64,000 nt of DNA, taken from assembly GCA_037693485.1 (NCBI GenBank), contig CM075346.1, positions 49,088,001-49,152,000 on the forward strand, read 5' to 3'. The notes under the pieces were generated by a model that worked only from the letters and a program-made list of their open reading frames with translations, ran no database searches and had not been told where the DNA came from. Positions 1 to 11,600 of the stretch are shown in pieces (the first letter of the stretch is position 1; each line of letters starts with the position of its first letter). The position numbers were made by a program, and so were the translations under genes. The stretch comes from Kitagawia praeruptora (lineage: Eukaryota > Streptophyta > Magnoliopsida > Apiales > Apiaceae).

Positions 1-40
1 TGATCTTATAAGGGATTTAGCACTTTGTATAGGATATATG

Positions 41-646
41 TGTTAGACAGTGATCTGTAGAGTAAGTCAGGAACAGGGCATCAAGGACTACATTTCAGGA
101 ACTGAGAACAGATCCTGATACGACAAGTAAAATACTGATCGAATATTGAAGGATGGTCAGATCTTGATGCAAGGTGGAATCCTGATATCAGTCGTGTTAC
201 TGATGATGTCATTATGGATGCTACAGAAACTGGCAAGTGCTATAAAACAGGATCGTTGTTTTGGAGAACAAGAAAGAAGATATTATGAAGGAAAGAATTT
301 TCTATTGATGAAAACTATCAACTGGACGGCAGAACATTATCATGTATAGATTATAACCTTCTGTTATTAGTTGATAGGTAGCATTATAAATACTCTCTCT
401 ATATCATTGTAAAAATTGTTCATGAGGTTTGTAATCGTAAGTATACGAGAGTACAAACAGAGAGAGATATATATTGACAGCAGCTGCTAAAGGTATTTGT
501 ACACCTTTGGTAGAGTTTGTATTTGATCTTATTAATACAAACAGTTTAGTTCATTTGTTTGTTCTTGTTTATTTATTCGATCAAAAATCAGACACGATTA
601 CATAACTTGTATTCAACCCCCCTTCTACAAGTTATTCGAGTTAACA
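41..646 (+). repeat. Probable 5' LTR of a decayed SIRE-like copia element
   Basis: The right end is well supported: TAACA at 642-646 is followed after two bases by a tRNA-iMet primer site. The left end is inferred from TGTTA at 41, which gives a 606-bp LTR with TGTTA/TAACA inverted ends, close to the 612 bp and TGTTAG/CTAACA ends of the complete SIRE-like element at 7878-19627. A TATAAATA box lies at 385-392. No 3' LTR copy is in the window because the element is cut off near 6012, so the left boundary cannot be checked. The short open frames inside the LTR look accidental. Confidence 0.6.
385..392 (+). promoter_or_regulatory. TATA box in the copia 5' LTR
   Basis: TATAAATA followed by CT-rich sequence, about 260 bp before the LTR end. 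This is the usual arrangement for Pol II transcription starting within a copia LTR. The transcription start itself cannot be seen. Confidence 0.45.
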
Positions 647-648
647 AT

Positions 649-660
649 TGGTATCAGAGC
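649..660 (+). promoter_or_regulatory. Primer binding site, initiator tRNA-Met type
   Basis: TGGTATCAGAGC is complementary to the 3' end of plant initiator tRNA-Met and lies two bases after the LTR end. This is the standard minus-strand priming site of copia elements and sets the element on the plus strand. Confidence 0.9.
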
Positions 661-695
661 AGGTTGATTTCGAATAATCATAAAGATCTGAAATC

Positions 696-2974
696 ATGTC
701 TGGTTACAAGGATGGTAAAACTAAGATCCCTATGCTCAAGAGAAATGAGTACACGTTATGGGAAGTAAAGATGTTGCATCACCTGGAAGCAACAGATCTG
801 GATTATCTTGACAGAAATAGAGATGGACCTTTTGTTCCAACAAAGGTTGTTGGTCAAGCAACTGTCGATGGAAAAGTTGTTCCAGAACATACAGCAGAGA
901 AGCCTAAATCTGAATGGACAGATAAGGAAAAGGAGAATGTTCTTAAAGATGCTCAAGTGAGAAACATATTATTTAATAGTCTTGATTCTGTTCTCACTAA
1001 CTATGTTCTCTCGTGTAAGATTGCTAAAGAGATATGGGACAATTTGAAGGTCATTGTGAAGGAACTAAACCTGTCAGGAAGAATATGAGAACACTACTTA
1101 TGACTTACTGATACCAAGTCTGGTGAGTCACTTACTGATATCTTTGATAGGTTTACAAAACTCATTAATGAGATGGCCAACATGGTAAATATTATGACTT
1201 GGAGGATATGAATACTAAGTTCATGAAAGCTCTGCCTGATTTCTACAATGAGAAGATATCTGCAATTGAAGAAGCTAATGATCTGGTTGAAATATCATAA
1301 GAAGTAGTTTATGGAAAACTTAGGGCTTATGAACTTGACAGGCAGCAAAAGAAGAGCAGGAGTGAAGGAAATATGAAAACTATAGCACTCACTGCTCAAT
1401 CTGAATCAAAGAAGCTTCTAGAGGAACAGCATGTTGAGCCTACTATAAAGGACTCAAGGAAGAAGAAGAGCAAAGATAGTTCTGAATCAGAGACTACTGA
1501 TATAGACTCTGACAATGATGATTCTGAATCAGAGATGCAGGAACTCTTTGCTATGTTTGCTAAAGCTTTCAAGAAAGGAAGATTCAACAGGAGAAGATTT
1601 AGCAAAAGACCTTTTCAAAAGAAAGAGGAGAAGAAGAGTGACAAAGGCAAAAGTACAATTGTATAACTTGATAAGGCCAAGATCAAGTGCTTTAATTGCA
1701 GCGAGCTTGAACATTTTGCCAGTGAATGTAAGAAGCCTAGGAATTCAGGAAAAGGTAATGCACTCATGGTCACACAGAAGGATTGGGCTGATTCCAGTGA
1801 TTCTGAAGATGAATTGGATTATGACAACATTGCATTGATGGCAAATGTTTCAGACAAACCTGGATCTCCAAAGAAAACTTCTCCATGTTCTGTTAATGTA
1901 TCACTTCACTCTTTTGATTCATTTGATATCTTAGATTCTGATGATATTAGATCTATTAATGTTGAGTTTAAGAATCTTATGACTAATTTCAGAATTCTTA
2001 CCAGTGAAAGAGATGATCTTAAGATTAAGAATGATGAATTAGTTGATAGAAATAATTTTCTTGAATCTGAGTTAATTCAAATAGAAGAATATAGGTTAAG
2101 TTCTGATAAAGCTAAGCATGATTATAGTGTTATACTTGAGGCTTATGACTATGTTAGAAAAGAACTAGAGGAAGAGAGAGATATGATGAAAACCATTAAC
2201 AATTCTGGTAAAAGGACTCAAGAAATCATTGAAAATCAAATTCTTGGTAAAGTTAATGGTTTAGGTTTTGATAAGGCTAGAAAAGAGGAAAAAGTAGCTA
2301 TTGTCAATGATGATAGTAAACTAGAAGCTAGCACATCTAAATCTGAAGGTAGGAAGATAGTTTCTGAACCTAAACATGTTAAATTTGTTGATTCAAAAGG
2401 TACCCCCGTTGCATACAAGAGAATTAACAATAGTAATTCAAATGAGAAAGTGTTAGAGAAACCTAAGAATGTGAATATAGGTTTTCTGTCTAAGTCTCAG
2501 TTGAAATAGAGACTAAATGGTCTTTCAGAGTTTAGCAAGATCAAGAGAAATAGGAATGTAAAAGAAGGTATTAACAAAGAGAATAATTACAAGAATGTAC
2601 CTGATGCACCTAGGAAAAAATGCTATAAGTATGGAAATCATAATCATTTGGCCCTAGACTGCAATAAAAAACCTTCTTGGAAAACTGAGTCTAGATTCCC
2701 CCAGACTCAGAAAATTCAATACCAACCACAAAAAGCTTGTTATCATTGTGGTAGTTTACTTCATTCTATTTATATGTGTAGAGAATATCATGAACTATAT
2801 TATGACTATTATTCTCTGAAATCTGAAACTCCTAGTCACAAACAGTTTGTGAAATCAGAGTCTAAGATTGACTCTGCAACAGGTAACTACAAAGTAAAAT
2901 CTTCAAAGCCTGTTGTTTCTAAATCTAGTAAGAAAGGATCCAATCAAAGTTGGGTCCTAAAATTTTTTAACTAG
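696..2974 (+). pseudogene. Degenerate SIRE-like copia gag
   Basis: The start is ATG 696, 36 bp after the primer site. The first 110 residues are a clear copia Gag N-terminus (LWEVKMLHHLEATD, then IAKEIWDNLKV). The frame breaks near 1085 and again near 1190, resumes in a second frame at about 1370, and is stopped at 1664-1666 and 2507-2509. Three zinc-knuckle-like sites remain: CFNC...H...C near 1690, a damaged one near 2620 where the second Cys is Tyr, and CYHC...H...C near 2740. Between them lies a long Ser/Asp-rich and coiled-coil-like stretch (about 1770-2500), typical of the large Gag of the SIRE/Maximus lineage. No working protein could be made. Confidence 0.85.
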
Positions 2975-2985
2975 TTACTTTTTGT

Positions 2986-5900
2986 TTGCAGGGCACAGGA
3001 AAGAAACATTCAATTATCTTGGACAGTGGATGCTCTGGACATATGATTGGAAAGAAGCCCCTGCTTACAAAGTTTGAGAGGAAAGCTGGCCCAGTAATAT
3101 CTTTTGGAGAAGGTAACAAAGGAGAAACTCTGGGATATGGCTCAATTGTTTTGGGGAATGTCATCATAGAAAATGTAGCACTGGTTGAAGGCTTGAAACA
3201 TACACTTTTAAGCATAAGTCAACTGGGTGATAAAGGTTACCAATCAATCTTTGACAGAGAAGGATGCAAAATCTTGAATATGAAGAATGGAGACATTGTT
3301 CTAACTGGTCAGAGACATGGTAACATTTATGAAGCCAGCTTGAGTGATACATCTAAATGAATTGTTAGATATCTCTACAACAAAGCAACAAATGATGAAA
3401 GCTGGAATTGGCACAAGAAGTTCTCACATCTCAACTTCAAGAAGCTTAATCAACTTGTTAAGCACAATCTGGTGAGAAGCCTACCTCAGGCAAATTATGT
3501 GCAAGATGGACTTTGTGATGCTTGTCAGCTTGGAAAATAAAGAAGAACCACTTTCAAGAGCAAGATTGAAAATTCAGTTACTGAACCATTTCACATGCTA
3601 CATCTTGATCTGTTTGGTCCAGTAAACATTATGTCTATCAGCAAGAAAAGATATGCTGTAGTCATAGTGGATGATTACACAAGGTTCACATGGGTGTTCT
3701 TTCTACACAAGAAAGATGAAGCTCCTCAGCAAATAATTGAACTTGCCAAGAATATACAGAATAGCTCTGAGAACAAAGTCAAAGTACTTAGGAGTGACAA
3801 TGGTACATAATTCAAAAATTCTACAATGGAGGAGTATTGTGCAGACAATGGAATTACTCAACAGTTTTCTGCACCTGGAACACCTCAGCAGAATGGTGTA
3901 GTAGAAAGAAAGAACAGAACTCACATAGAGGCAGCAAGAACCATGCTTGCAGATGCAAAGCTTCCAACCTATTTTTGGGCAGAAGCTATCGATACTGCAT
4001 GTTTCACTCAAAATTGTACCTTGGTAAATGCTCATGGTAAAACTCCCTATGAGATGATCAAAGGAAAGAAACCAAGTGTGAAATACTTTCACATACTTGG
4101 ATGCAAATGCTATGTCCTAAAAGTTCATCCAGAACAACTTGGAAAATTTGAAGCCAAATCGGATGAAGCAATCTTTCTAGGATATTCTGCATCAAAGGCC
4201 TTCAAAGTATTTGTTATGGAATCAATTCATGTTGCATTTGATGACAAGAAATTTGGAATTCTGCAAACTGATGAAAGCCATGATAATTTGGAATTTGAAA
4301 ATCTTAAGGATTCTGAGATACTCTCTAGTGATGATGAAGGTTCTCCAGAGGAAATCTCTATTTCTTCTCAAAGGAATGCTACTGTTGAGGGGGAGCAATT
4401 TAATCAAGGAGAACACGGTACTAGTCAGGAGTAGACTGGTCATTCAGAGTCTACTCCATCAGGAACTGATCCTTCAGAAACTAATGAAGGAAGATCAGGA
4501 ACTAGCAGCATTATGGAGTCTACTGATTCTACTGATCAAGGGGGAGCTTTTGAAGGAAATGAACACTCTTCTACAAGAGATACCACTAACTTAGGAGGAG
4601 AGTCTAGTAGGAACAATCTACCACCTGTTAGAAAATTGACAAGGGATCATACTGAAGATTTGATAATTGGTGATCCAAATAGTGGTGTTCGAACTAGAAG
4701 ATCAATTCAAAATATATGAATGCTTATACAGTTGTTTTCTCTCAAAGAGTGAACCTAAGAAGGTTGAAGAAGCCTTACAGGATCCTGATTGGGTAATTGC
4801 AATGCATGAAGAATTAAATGAGATTGAGAGGAAAAAAGTCTGGAAACTAGTACCAAGACCTAAAGATAGATCTATTGTTGGTGCAAAATGGGTTTTCAGA
4901 AACAAGCTAGATGAATCTGGTATGATTGTAAGAAACAAAGCAAGACTAGTGGCCAAGGGTTATTCTCAGGAAGAAGGAATTGACTATAATGAAACCTTTG
5001 CCCCTGTAGCAAGATTGGAAGCAATCAGAATGTTTCTTGCATTTGCAGCTCATTCAAAATTCAAGGTATACCAGATGGATGTAAAGAGTGCTTTTCTAAA
5101 TGGCAAGCTTGATGAGGAAGTTTATTTGGAGGAACCACTTGGTTTTGTTGATCCGAAGTTACCAAATCATGTCTACAAACTTGACAAGGCACTCTATGGA
5201 CTAAAGCAGGCACCAAGAGCATGCTATGAGACTTTGTCTAAATTTCTTCTTGAAAATGGCTTCACAAGAGGTACAATTGACAAAACTCTATTCTTTAGAA
5301 AGATAAAAGGTGAATTGCTTTTAGTTCAAGTTTATGTTGATGACATCATATTTGGTTCTTCTAATGAAAAGTTGTGTGCTAAGTTTAGCAATCTTATGCA
5401 GTCTAAGTATCAGATGAGCATGATGGTTGAGTTAAATTTCTTTTTAGGTTTACAAGTCAAACAGACTGAGACTGGTATTTTCATTAATAAGTCAAAGTAT
5501 ATCAAATATCTTTTAAAAAGGTTTGACTTTCAAGACTGTGTTGTTGCAAAAACAACCATGACAACAGCCACTAAGCTAGACTCTGATCTTAAGGGAAAGA
5601 GTGTTGATAACACTAGTTATAGAGGCATGATAGGTTCACTGTTATATTTAACTGCAAGTAGACCAGATATAATATTTTCTACCTATTTATGTGCTAGATT
5701 CCAAAGTGATCCTAAGGAATCTCATTTAATTGCTGTGAAGAGAATTTTTAGATATCTCAAAGGAACTCCAAATCTTGGTTTGTGGTATCCTAGAGAATTT
5801 GATTTCTCCCTAATTGGCTATTCAGACTTTGATTATGCAGGGTGTAAAATAGACAGGAAAAGCACTACAGGTACATGTCAATTCTTGGGAAACAGATTGA

Positions 5901-6012
5901 TTTCTTGGGCAAGCAAGAAGCAACAATTAGTTTCAACCTCGACTGCAGAAGCTGAGTATATTGCAGTAGGTAGTTGTTGTGCACAGCTCCTTTGGATAAA
6001 AAATCAGTTGAT
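2986..6012 (+). pseudogene. Degenerate copia pol (PR, INT, RT, partial RNase H)
   Basis: In order: protease with LDSGCSGHM (about 3020), GAG-pre-integrase zinc region (WHKKFSHLN ... LCDACQ, 3405-3530), integrase core (HLDLFGP, VDDYTRF, SDNGT, then PQQNGVVERKNRT), an acidic linker, reverse transcriptase from about 4735 (KWVFRNKLD, YGLKQAPRA, YVDDIIFGS near 5335), and RNase H from about 5810 (SDFDYAGCKIDRKST). Premature stops lie at 3358, 3538, 3808 and 4432 in one frame, and the frame shifts near 4715 before RT. Homology ends abruptly after IKNQL near 6012, so the last part of RNase H and the 3' LTR are missing. One RT residue, Cys in ARACYETL, differs from the usual Trp. Confidence 0.92.
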
Positions 6013-6480
6013 ACTTTGATGCAGCTGAATATGATGGTTTTTAGGATTGTTACAAAGATCCATATTTGTGAAAGAAGTCTGATGGGGAACTGTAATGTTT
6101 CGAGGTGTGACAGAAGTGTCGGCGGCTCAAAAACCACATGTCTGAATGTTACGATGCACATTGTGGATTTGGGATTGTGTGCGGTACAATGTATCGCGTG
6201 TGAGTTCAGTGGGTTGGTTGGCATGGCTTGGTGGTCAAGCCTAAGAGATGGAGCCGTTCATGGTTGGTAAAAAATAGATGATGAGTGTATGTAGAAACTA
6301 GTGTTTAATGGTTAGCTGTATATGCTTATTCTAGCTTAGCTAGTTTAGTTGACTCGTTGACTTGTCTAGTTGATTGAGTATGGGTTTCGATTGATGTTTT
6401 TGTTGTAATGGTTGGATGTTGATTTCGCGGGTATGCCCTTAGAATTGTATCAGTTGTTTACTTTTGGTATAAAATTTTAA
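6013..6480. other. Unassigned sequence at the truncation junction
   Basis: This begins where copia RNase H breaks off. It is less AT-rich than its surroundings and has one 98-codon open frame starting at 5974 that crosses the junction and resembles nothing I know. It ends in an A-rich run (AAAAAAAA near 6487), which could be the tail of a reverse-transcribed sequence, but no target duplication or domain supports that. I see no gene here. Confidence 0.3.
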
Positions 6481-6483
6481 TTA

Positions 6484-7877
6484 GCAAAAAAAAGTTAATA
6501 ATATAGTGAAACAATGATATTACGATAATTCATTGCTGAACAATATCAATGAATACTTTATCTCAAGAGATCATTCAATTTCAATCATAGAGTAAAACTT
6601 TTTCCATTTTCTTCAACTATACTGCCTTAGGTAAAACTTTGAGAAAAAGAATATCAAGGAATTCCCCAATCATTCTTACTCCACTTTCAACGTACAATGT
6701 TACTCGCGAAGGGAATAACTGGGAAACTTCTATCCATCCTTAATCCCATTATTTTACTTAGTTCCAAATTTTATCATGTAGAAACGACTAACTCTGATAT
6801 CCACAATTTTAAAACTAATGACCATTTACCTTAAAACATATATATCTTATCAAAACATTCATTTCTTTCATAACTTTTCACTAAAACATTCTTTTTCTTA
6901 AACCATTCCATTTTTAAAACATACTTTTCATAAAACCTTTTAAAAACATTTAAGTTGATTGGAGTTTTTCCTTTAACATCGGACAATACGGGTGATCAGC
7001 CACGTAAAGTCCCCGTACCGGACATGAAGCCCCTCTGGACCTTGAAATTGGGTTCCCAATTAGGCAACACATTGGCCTTTAATGTTGGACTAGGACCACC
7101 CTAGCCTCTTACGCTAAATAAAAAAAAATGCTGGACTAGGACCACCCTGGCCTCTCACGCCTCCAATCTGAAGGAATTCATGGAAAACACTTTAACGGAT
7201 TTCCCCCACAATAAAATCTTTAAAATCTTTAAAACATTTCACTTTTAAGTCCTTTATACTCACTGATAATAGATCAGCCCAGTATAAGGAATTTTAAAAA
7301 CATCTTTAATTAATTAAACCATTTTAGGGAGCAATATTAAAAGATTAAGGAAGGGAGAAACATTCGATATAAGGAATCATTACAATAAAGCAATAAGATT
7401 AAACTACGCATGGTATAGTTTAGGAAGACAGAATTATGAATTAGTAGATCAACAAGGCATCATTAATAAATTAAAGAACAAGCAATTATTAAGATTCCAG
7501 AAATTGAACGACAATTAAAAGGAAATCAAGGAATAAAGTGATATGAAGTTCAACAATAGATTTGAGTACTGCACAAGCTATAACCACTTATTTCAAGGGT
7601 TACCAACTGATAAAATTTTCATGGCAAAATTCGAACTTACATAAAAGATTTGAATAGTTTAAAATGAAAATTTAGGAAATTCTCAATTACTCAAGGTCTT
7701 ACTCTTGTCGGCTAAGCACTCATAGGCTTTAGCTGTCAAAACTGGCATGACAATAATGAGTTTGAATAAGTAAGAAGATCTCAATTCATTCTCCGTTTTA
7801 ACCGTCATTGAGCAACACATGCTTCAACGACAATCTAAACCTCAAATTAGTTTACAACAATTTGAAGAAAAGTACTC
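6484..7877 (-). repeat. Chromovirus-type LTR relic, part 1 of LTR A
   Basis: AT-rich non-coding sequence sharing several blocks with the other long LTRs here: GGGTGATCAGCC near 6990 (also 22155 and 23956); GATCAGCCCAG near 7275; the stretch 7680-7860, which matches 23580-23770 including GAGTTTGAATAA.TAAGAAG; and 6630-6770, which matches 37220-37350. The block order differs from LTR C, so rearrangement or internal duplication is likely. It is interrupted at 7877 by the SIRE-like element and resumes at 19633. The left end of the LTR is not recognisable. Confidence 0.6.
7873..7877. repeat. Target-site duplication TACTC (left)
   Basis: TACTC immediately before the LTR at 7878 is repeated exactly at 19628-19632 after the other LTR. 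This five-base duplication proves a single insertion of the 11,750-bp element. Confidence 0.95.
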
Positions 7878-8489
7878 TGTTAGGTCGAATACACAATATA
7901 TATAATCAAGTACTGTATGAGTAAATAACAAGAACACACGTTTTAACTCTTAAAACTGTTTGGAATTAATAATTCCTCTCTCATTGATGTAAAATATCAC
8001 AGAGAGCTGCTTAGGTTACAATGAATGATATTCGTTCACAATGGATACCCTTCTAGGGTTAACCTAACTGTATTTATAAGATATTCAGCTACGTACAATC
8101 GTTAATTGATTCTCCTAAAATTAAGCTATACAATTGATATCAATTACGATTGCTACACGTCTTCTAAGTCAACTCGATCTCTTTGACAGCTATCCAATCT
8201 TCAAAGATATCGATTTCATATTAATATTAAATTAATCTTCAAACTCTGTTGACTTGTAGACGCTTCCAGTAGACAGACTTTAGCAAACTCTGTTGCTCTT
8301 CTAGCTAACAGTGTTTGCGCTTCCATGTGTTCAGCTAGCAGTGTTTACGCTTTCTTCTGTCAGCGTTTGCGCTTCCAGCTATCAGCGTATACTCAAACTC
8401 TGTTACAACTGCTTTCAACCAACAAGTTAAACTCTTTTTACCTGTAACACTTAAACACTGACATTAAATCACATCAATTATATCTAACA
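7878..8489 (-). repeat. 3' LTR of the SIRE-like element
   Basis: 612 bp, TGTTAG...CTAACA, matching 19016-19627 with five substitutions and no gaps by eye. It holds a run of diverged short repeats around 8240-8410 built from CAAACTCTGTT and GTGTTTGCGCTTCC. Confidence 0.95.
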
Positions 8490-8503
8490 ATCTCCACCAA
8501 CTT
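8490..8503 (-). promoter_or_regulatory. Polypurine tract of the SIRE-like element
   Basis: On the minus strand AAGTTGGTGGAGAT directly abuts the 3' LTR. It is purine-rich though not pure and lies where plus-strand DNA synthesis must be primed. Confidence 0.6.
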
Positions 8504-8644
8504 GTTCATTAGAAAAATGTACAAGTTCACAGTAATTGATGATGTCAAAACAAACAAATAAAAACACAGTGTTTAACATATAATCAGAGTTTAAACTTGA
8601 CTTAGCAAAATCTACAGAAAATTCGAATTACTTACAAATTCTGT

Positions 8645-11600
8645 CTACCTAACCTCCTCAAGATCTGGAGTTGTTCTGAGATAATCAATCAACAATCTCC
8701 TCTCAGCATTTTCAAGTTCAATCTGCATAGCTTCCTTGATCTCTCTTAAATCTGGATCATTCTCATCAGTTTGAAAGATAGCAGCTCTGAGATCGTAGAT
8801 CTTGTTTCTTCTCATTTCATTTCCCAACCTGATATACTTCACTTCTTCAGACTTCACATTAAAATCCAGAACAGTAATTCCAAGATCAGTCTTCAGCTTT
8901 GTAGTCCCCTTTTCCATTTCTATCAGATTCCCATTCCAATCTCTGTACTTCGGAACATACTTGCTGTTGTACTTCATATTTCTTCTTGCAAGATTCTGAA
9001 TCATCTTTTGTCTGAGCACATTTGCAACTGACTGAGCTCTTTGATTTCTTACTCTGAAAAGATACAGAACATATTCTAGTTCTTCCCAGTATTTTAAATC
9101 AATATCATTCTCAGCAATCTTGAACACTGTTCCATCAGCCATGAAATATAGCAGAAAATCCTTCCCTAAACTCTTCTGATAGACAAGCTGTACTGACTCC
9201 AGTCTGTCTAAACTTTCTTGAGTGACACCATGACCTGGAACAGCCAGTGAAGAAGGATCTCTGGGAACAACATGTTGTCTTTTATCCCTATGTGAGCCTA
9301 TGCCTCCTTTGTTGTATCCAATTTTACCAGATAAGGCTCTACCATCAGTGAAATCCATTGGAGCTGTAGCTGCTAGACTTGAATCATGAAGAACTCCTTT
9401 TCCAAACGTTGATTTCAACTGAGAAGACAATAGTGGTGTGGTCACAACTTGTGCAGCAACAGAGATTGTGTTTTCATTCTTCTGTACAACATGTGTATCA
9501 ACAGAGGTTGTAACTAACATCTTACTCTTGCTCTCTTCACCCATCACCCCTTTTAACTTCAGCTTGGCATCAAGAGAAGACTTTCTAATCAACTTTCCTT
9601 TATCTTCTTCTTCTTCTTCTTCTTCTTCCTGAATACCAGATAGTTTTTCTTTGATCTTAATTCCTTTCATTACAGGCTTTGAAGGCTTTGAAGCTCTGAC
9701 AGTTTTCTTCCCTTTCTTGGACTTTTGTGCTTTTAAATGCTCTTTCTGCAACAGCTTTTCTTCAGCTTGTATGTCCTCAAGTGTAGCTTCAGCATTTTCT
9801 TCACGAAAAAGTTTTGCAGCCAATTCTTCATCTGTCTGTGGATTATCAGTGAATGACAAATCCTTTGGCTTTGAACCAGAAGTACTATGAATATTTGTAT
9901 CTATCACCAAATTTGGCTTTGACCTCGTAGACCTTCCATGTCCTTGTCTAGGATTTGCATTTCTTAAACCCTTATCAGCATTGGCACCTTCATCTTCCGG
10001 ATGATCTTTCTTTGACAAAGGTTGAGTTTGCTTACACTTGGTTTTAGCAATTCTCTCCCCCTTTTTGACATCATCACCATCTTGAATCAGAATTGAGGTG
10101 ATTAACTCAAGAGAATTTGCAATAGAATCAACCTTCTCAGACAGCAAAAGCTGATTCTTTTCAACATTGCTCAATCTGTCTTTTAGATTCTCTTGAGATT
10201 TGGAAAATTGTTGAAAAAGCTTAGCATTAGCTAGCTGAGATTTCTCTTCATGAGTAGCAACCTCTGTTCGAAGATCTACAATAGCCTTCTTATTTTCATC
10301 AAATCTGTGATTCAAAGACTTGATCTGAATCACTGTGCCTTGGAGACAAGTAAAGATATCAGGATTTGAAATCTTGGAGGAATGTGCCTGGAGAAACATA
10401 GCTGCCCTACCAGGAGGAAAAATACACTCTGACTTGTACCAATCAGCAGTTTGTTGGGTCAAATAATTATCATCAATCTCATTAACAGAAGGCCCAGCAA
10501 AATCTGGTTTTTCTCCTGTTTTCTGACCATCAGCTTGAGCTTGTGCTTTTTCAACTCCTGTACTCTTGTCTTCAATTGAATCACTCATTGACTCATTAGT
10601 AGGTGCAACTGAAGCAATGTCTTCATCTTGAGCAGCAACAGGTTCTTGAGCAACCTGTTTTCCTTTATCAACTTGAATATGCTCTGAAGAAATAGCCTTC
10701 TCTGGTTTATCAATCTCTTCACCATGATCAGAAACATGATGAGCATCAGAGTTTAATTCAGTGTGTGATGCAACCTCAGTGTCTTCAAGAACAACAGTAG
10801 GCCCATCAGCAACACCAGTATCAACAGAGTGTGTAACCTCCATGAGTGTTGGAGTAGATGCTTCATTATTAAAAGAAACTGGAGTTTCATCAAACTCTTC
10901 CATTGTAGGCATTTCATCTCTAACAGCTTCATTATCTTGAACTTTAGCAAGTTCTGGTTCAGAAATCTTGGCTCCTGATTCTGTTATAGAAGGTTCTATG
11001 ATAGCCTCTGTCTCATTAGTAGGAATATCAGTAGAAATTTTCTCTTGAGCCTCATCAACATGCTCATCATCAGAATCAGTAAGAATGAGCCTCCTCCTCT
11101 TTGCTTGAGGCACTGCAATCAGTTCTTCATCTTCACTAGAACTTTCCTCAACTGATGGTGTTGAAGGCCTATTTGCCCTTTTAACAAATCTTCTGGAATA
11201 AACAGCTGTAGGAGTTGTCTGTTTAGCCTTGGAATGTTTTGTGTTGAGGGCAGTATGTTTCTTCCTTTTTGGTTTTGATGTTGGTTGAGGATGTGTAGTA
11301 GTGACAGGGTTTGTTGGTTCAGGATTCATTGGTTCAGGTTGTGTTTGTGGTGATGTAGGATTAACAGTTGGTGTTGGTTCAGGTGATTGTATAGGTTGAG
11401 ATGGTATGGTTTCAGTACGATCAGTGGCTAAAGGTTCAGGCATAGGTTGTGTTTCTGGTTGTTGTGTTGGATGTGGTTCACGTTGTGGTGATTGAGGATC
11501 TTGTGGTTGGTTGACAAAGTTCTGTAAGGCAAGTGGCAATACAAAAGGAGGTATGTCTTTACCAACATCTTTGTTAGTCATATCAGAGAATATTATCTTA

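Noticed and set aside
146..349. 67-codon open frame near the window start
   Set aside because: It lies entirely within the copia LTR upstream of its TATA box and resembles no protein.
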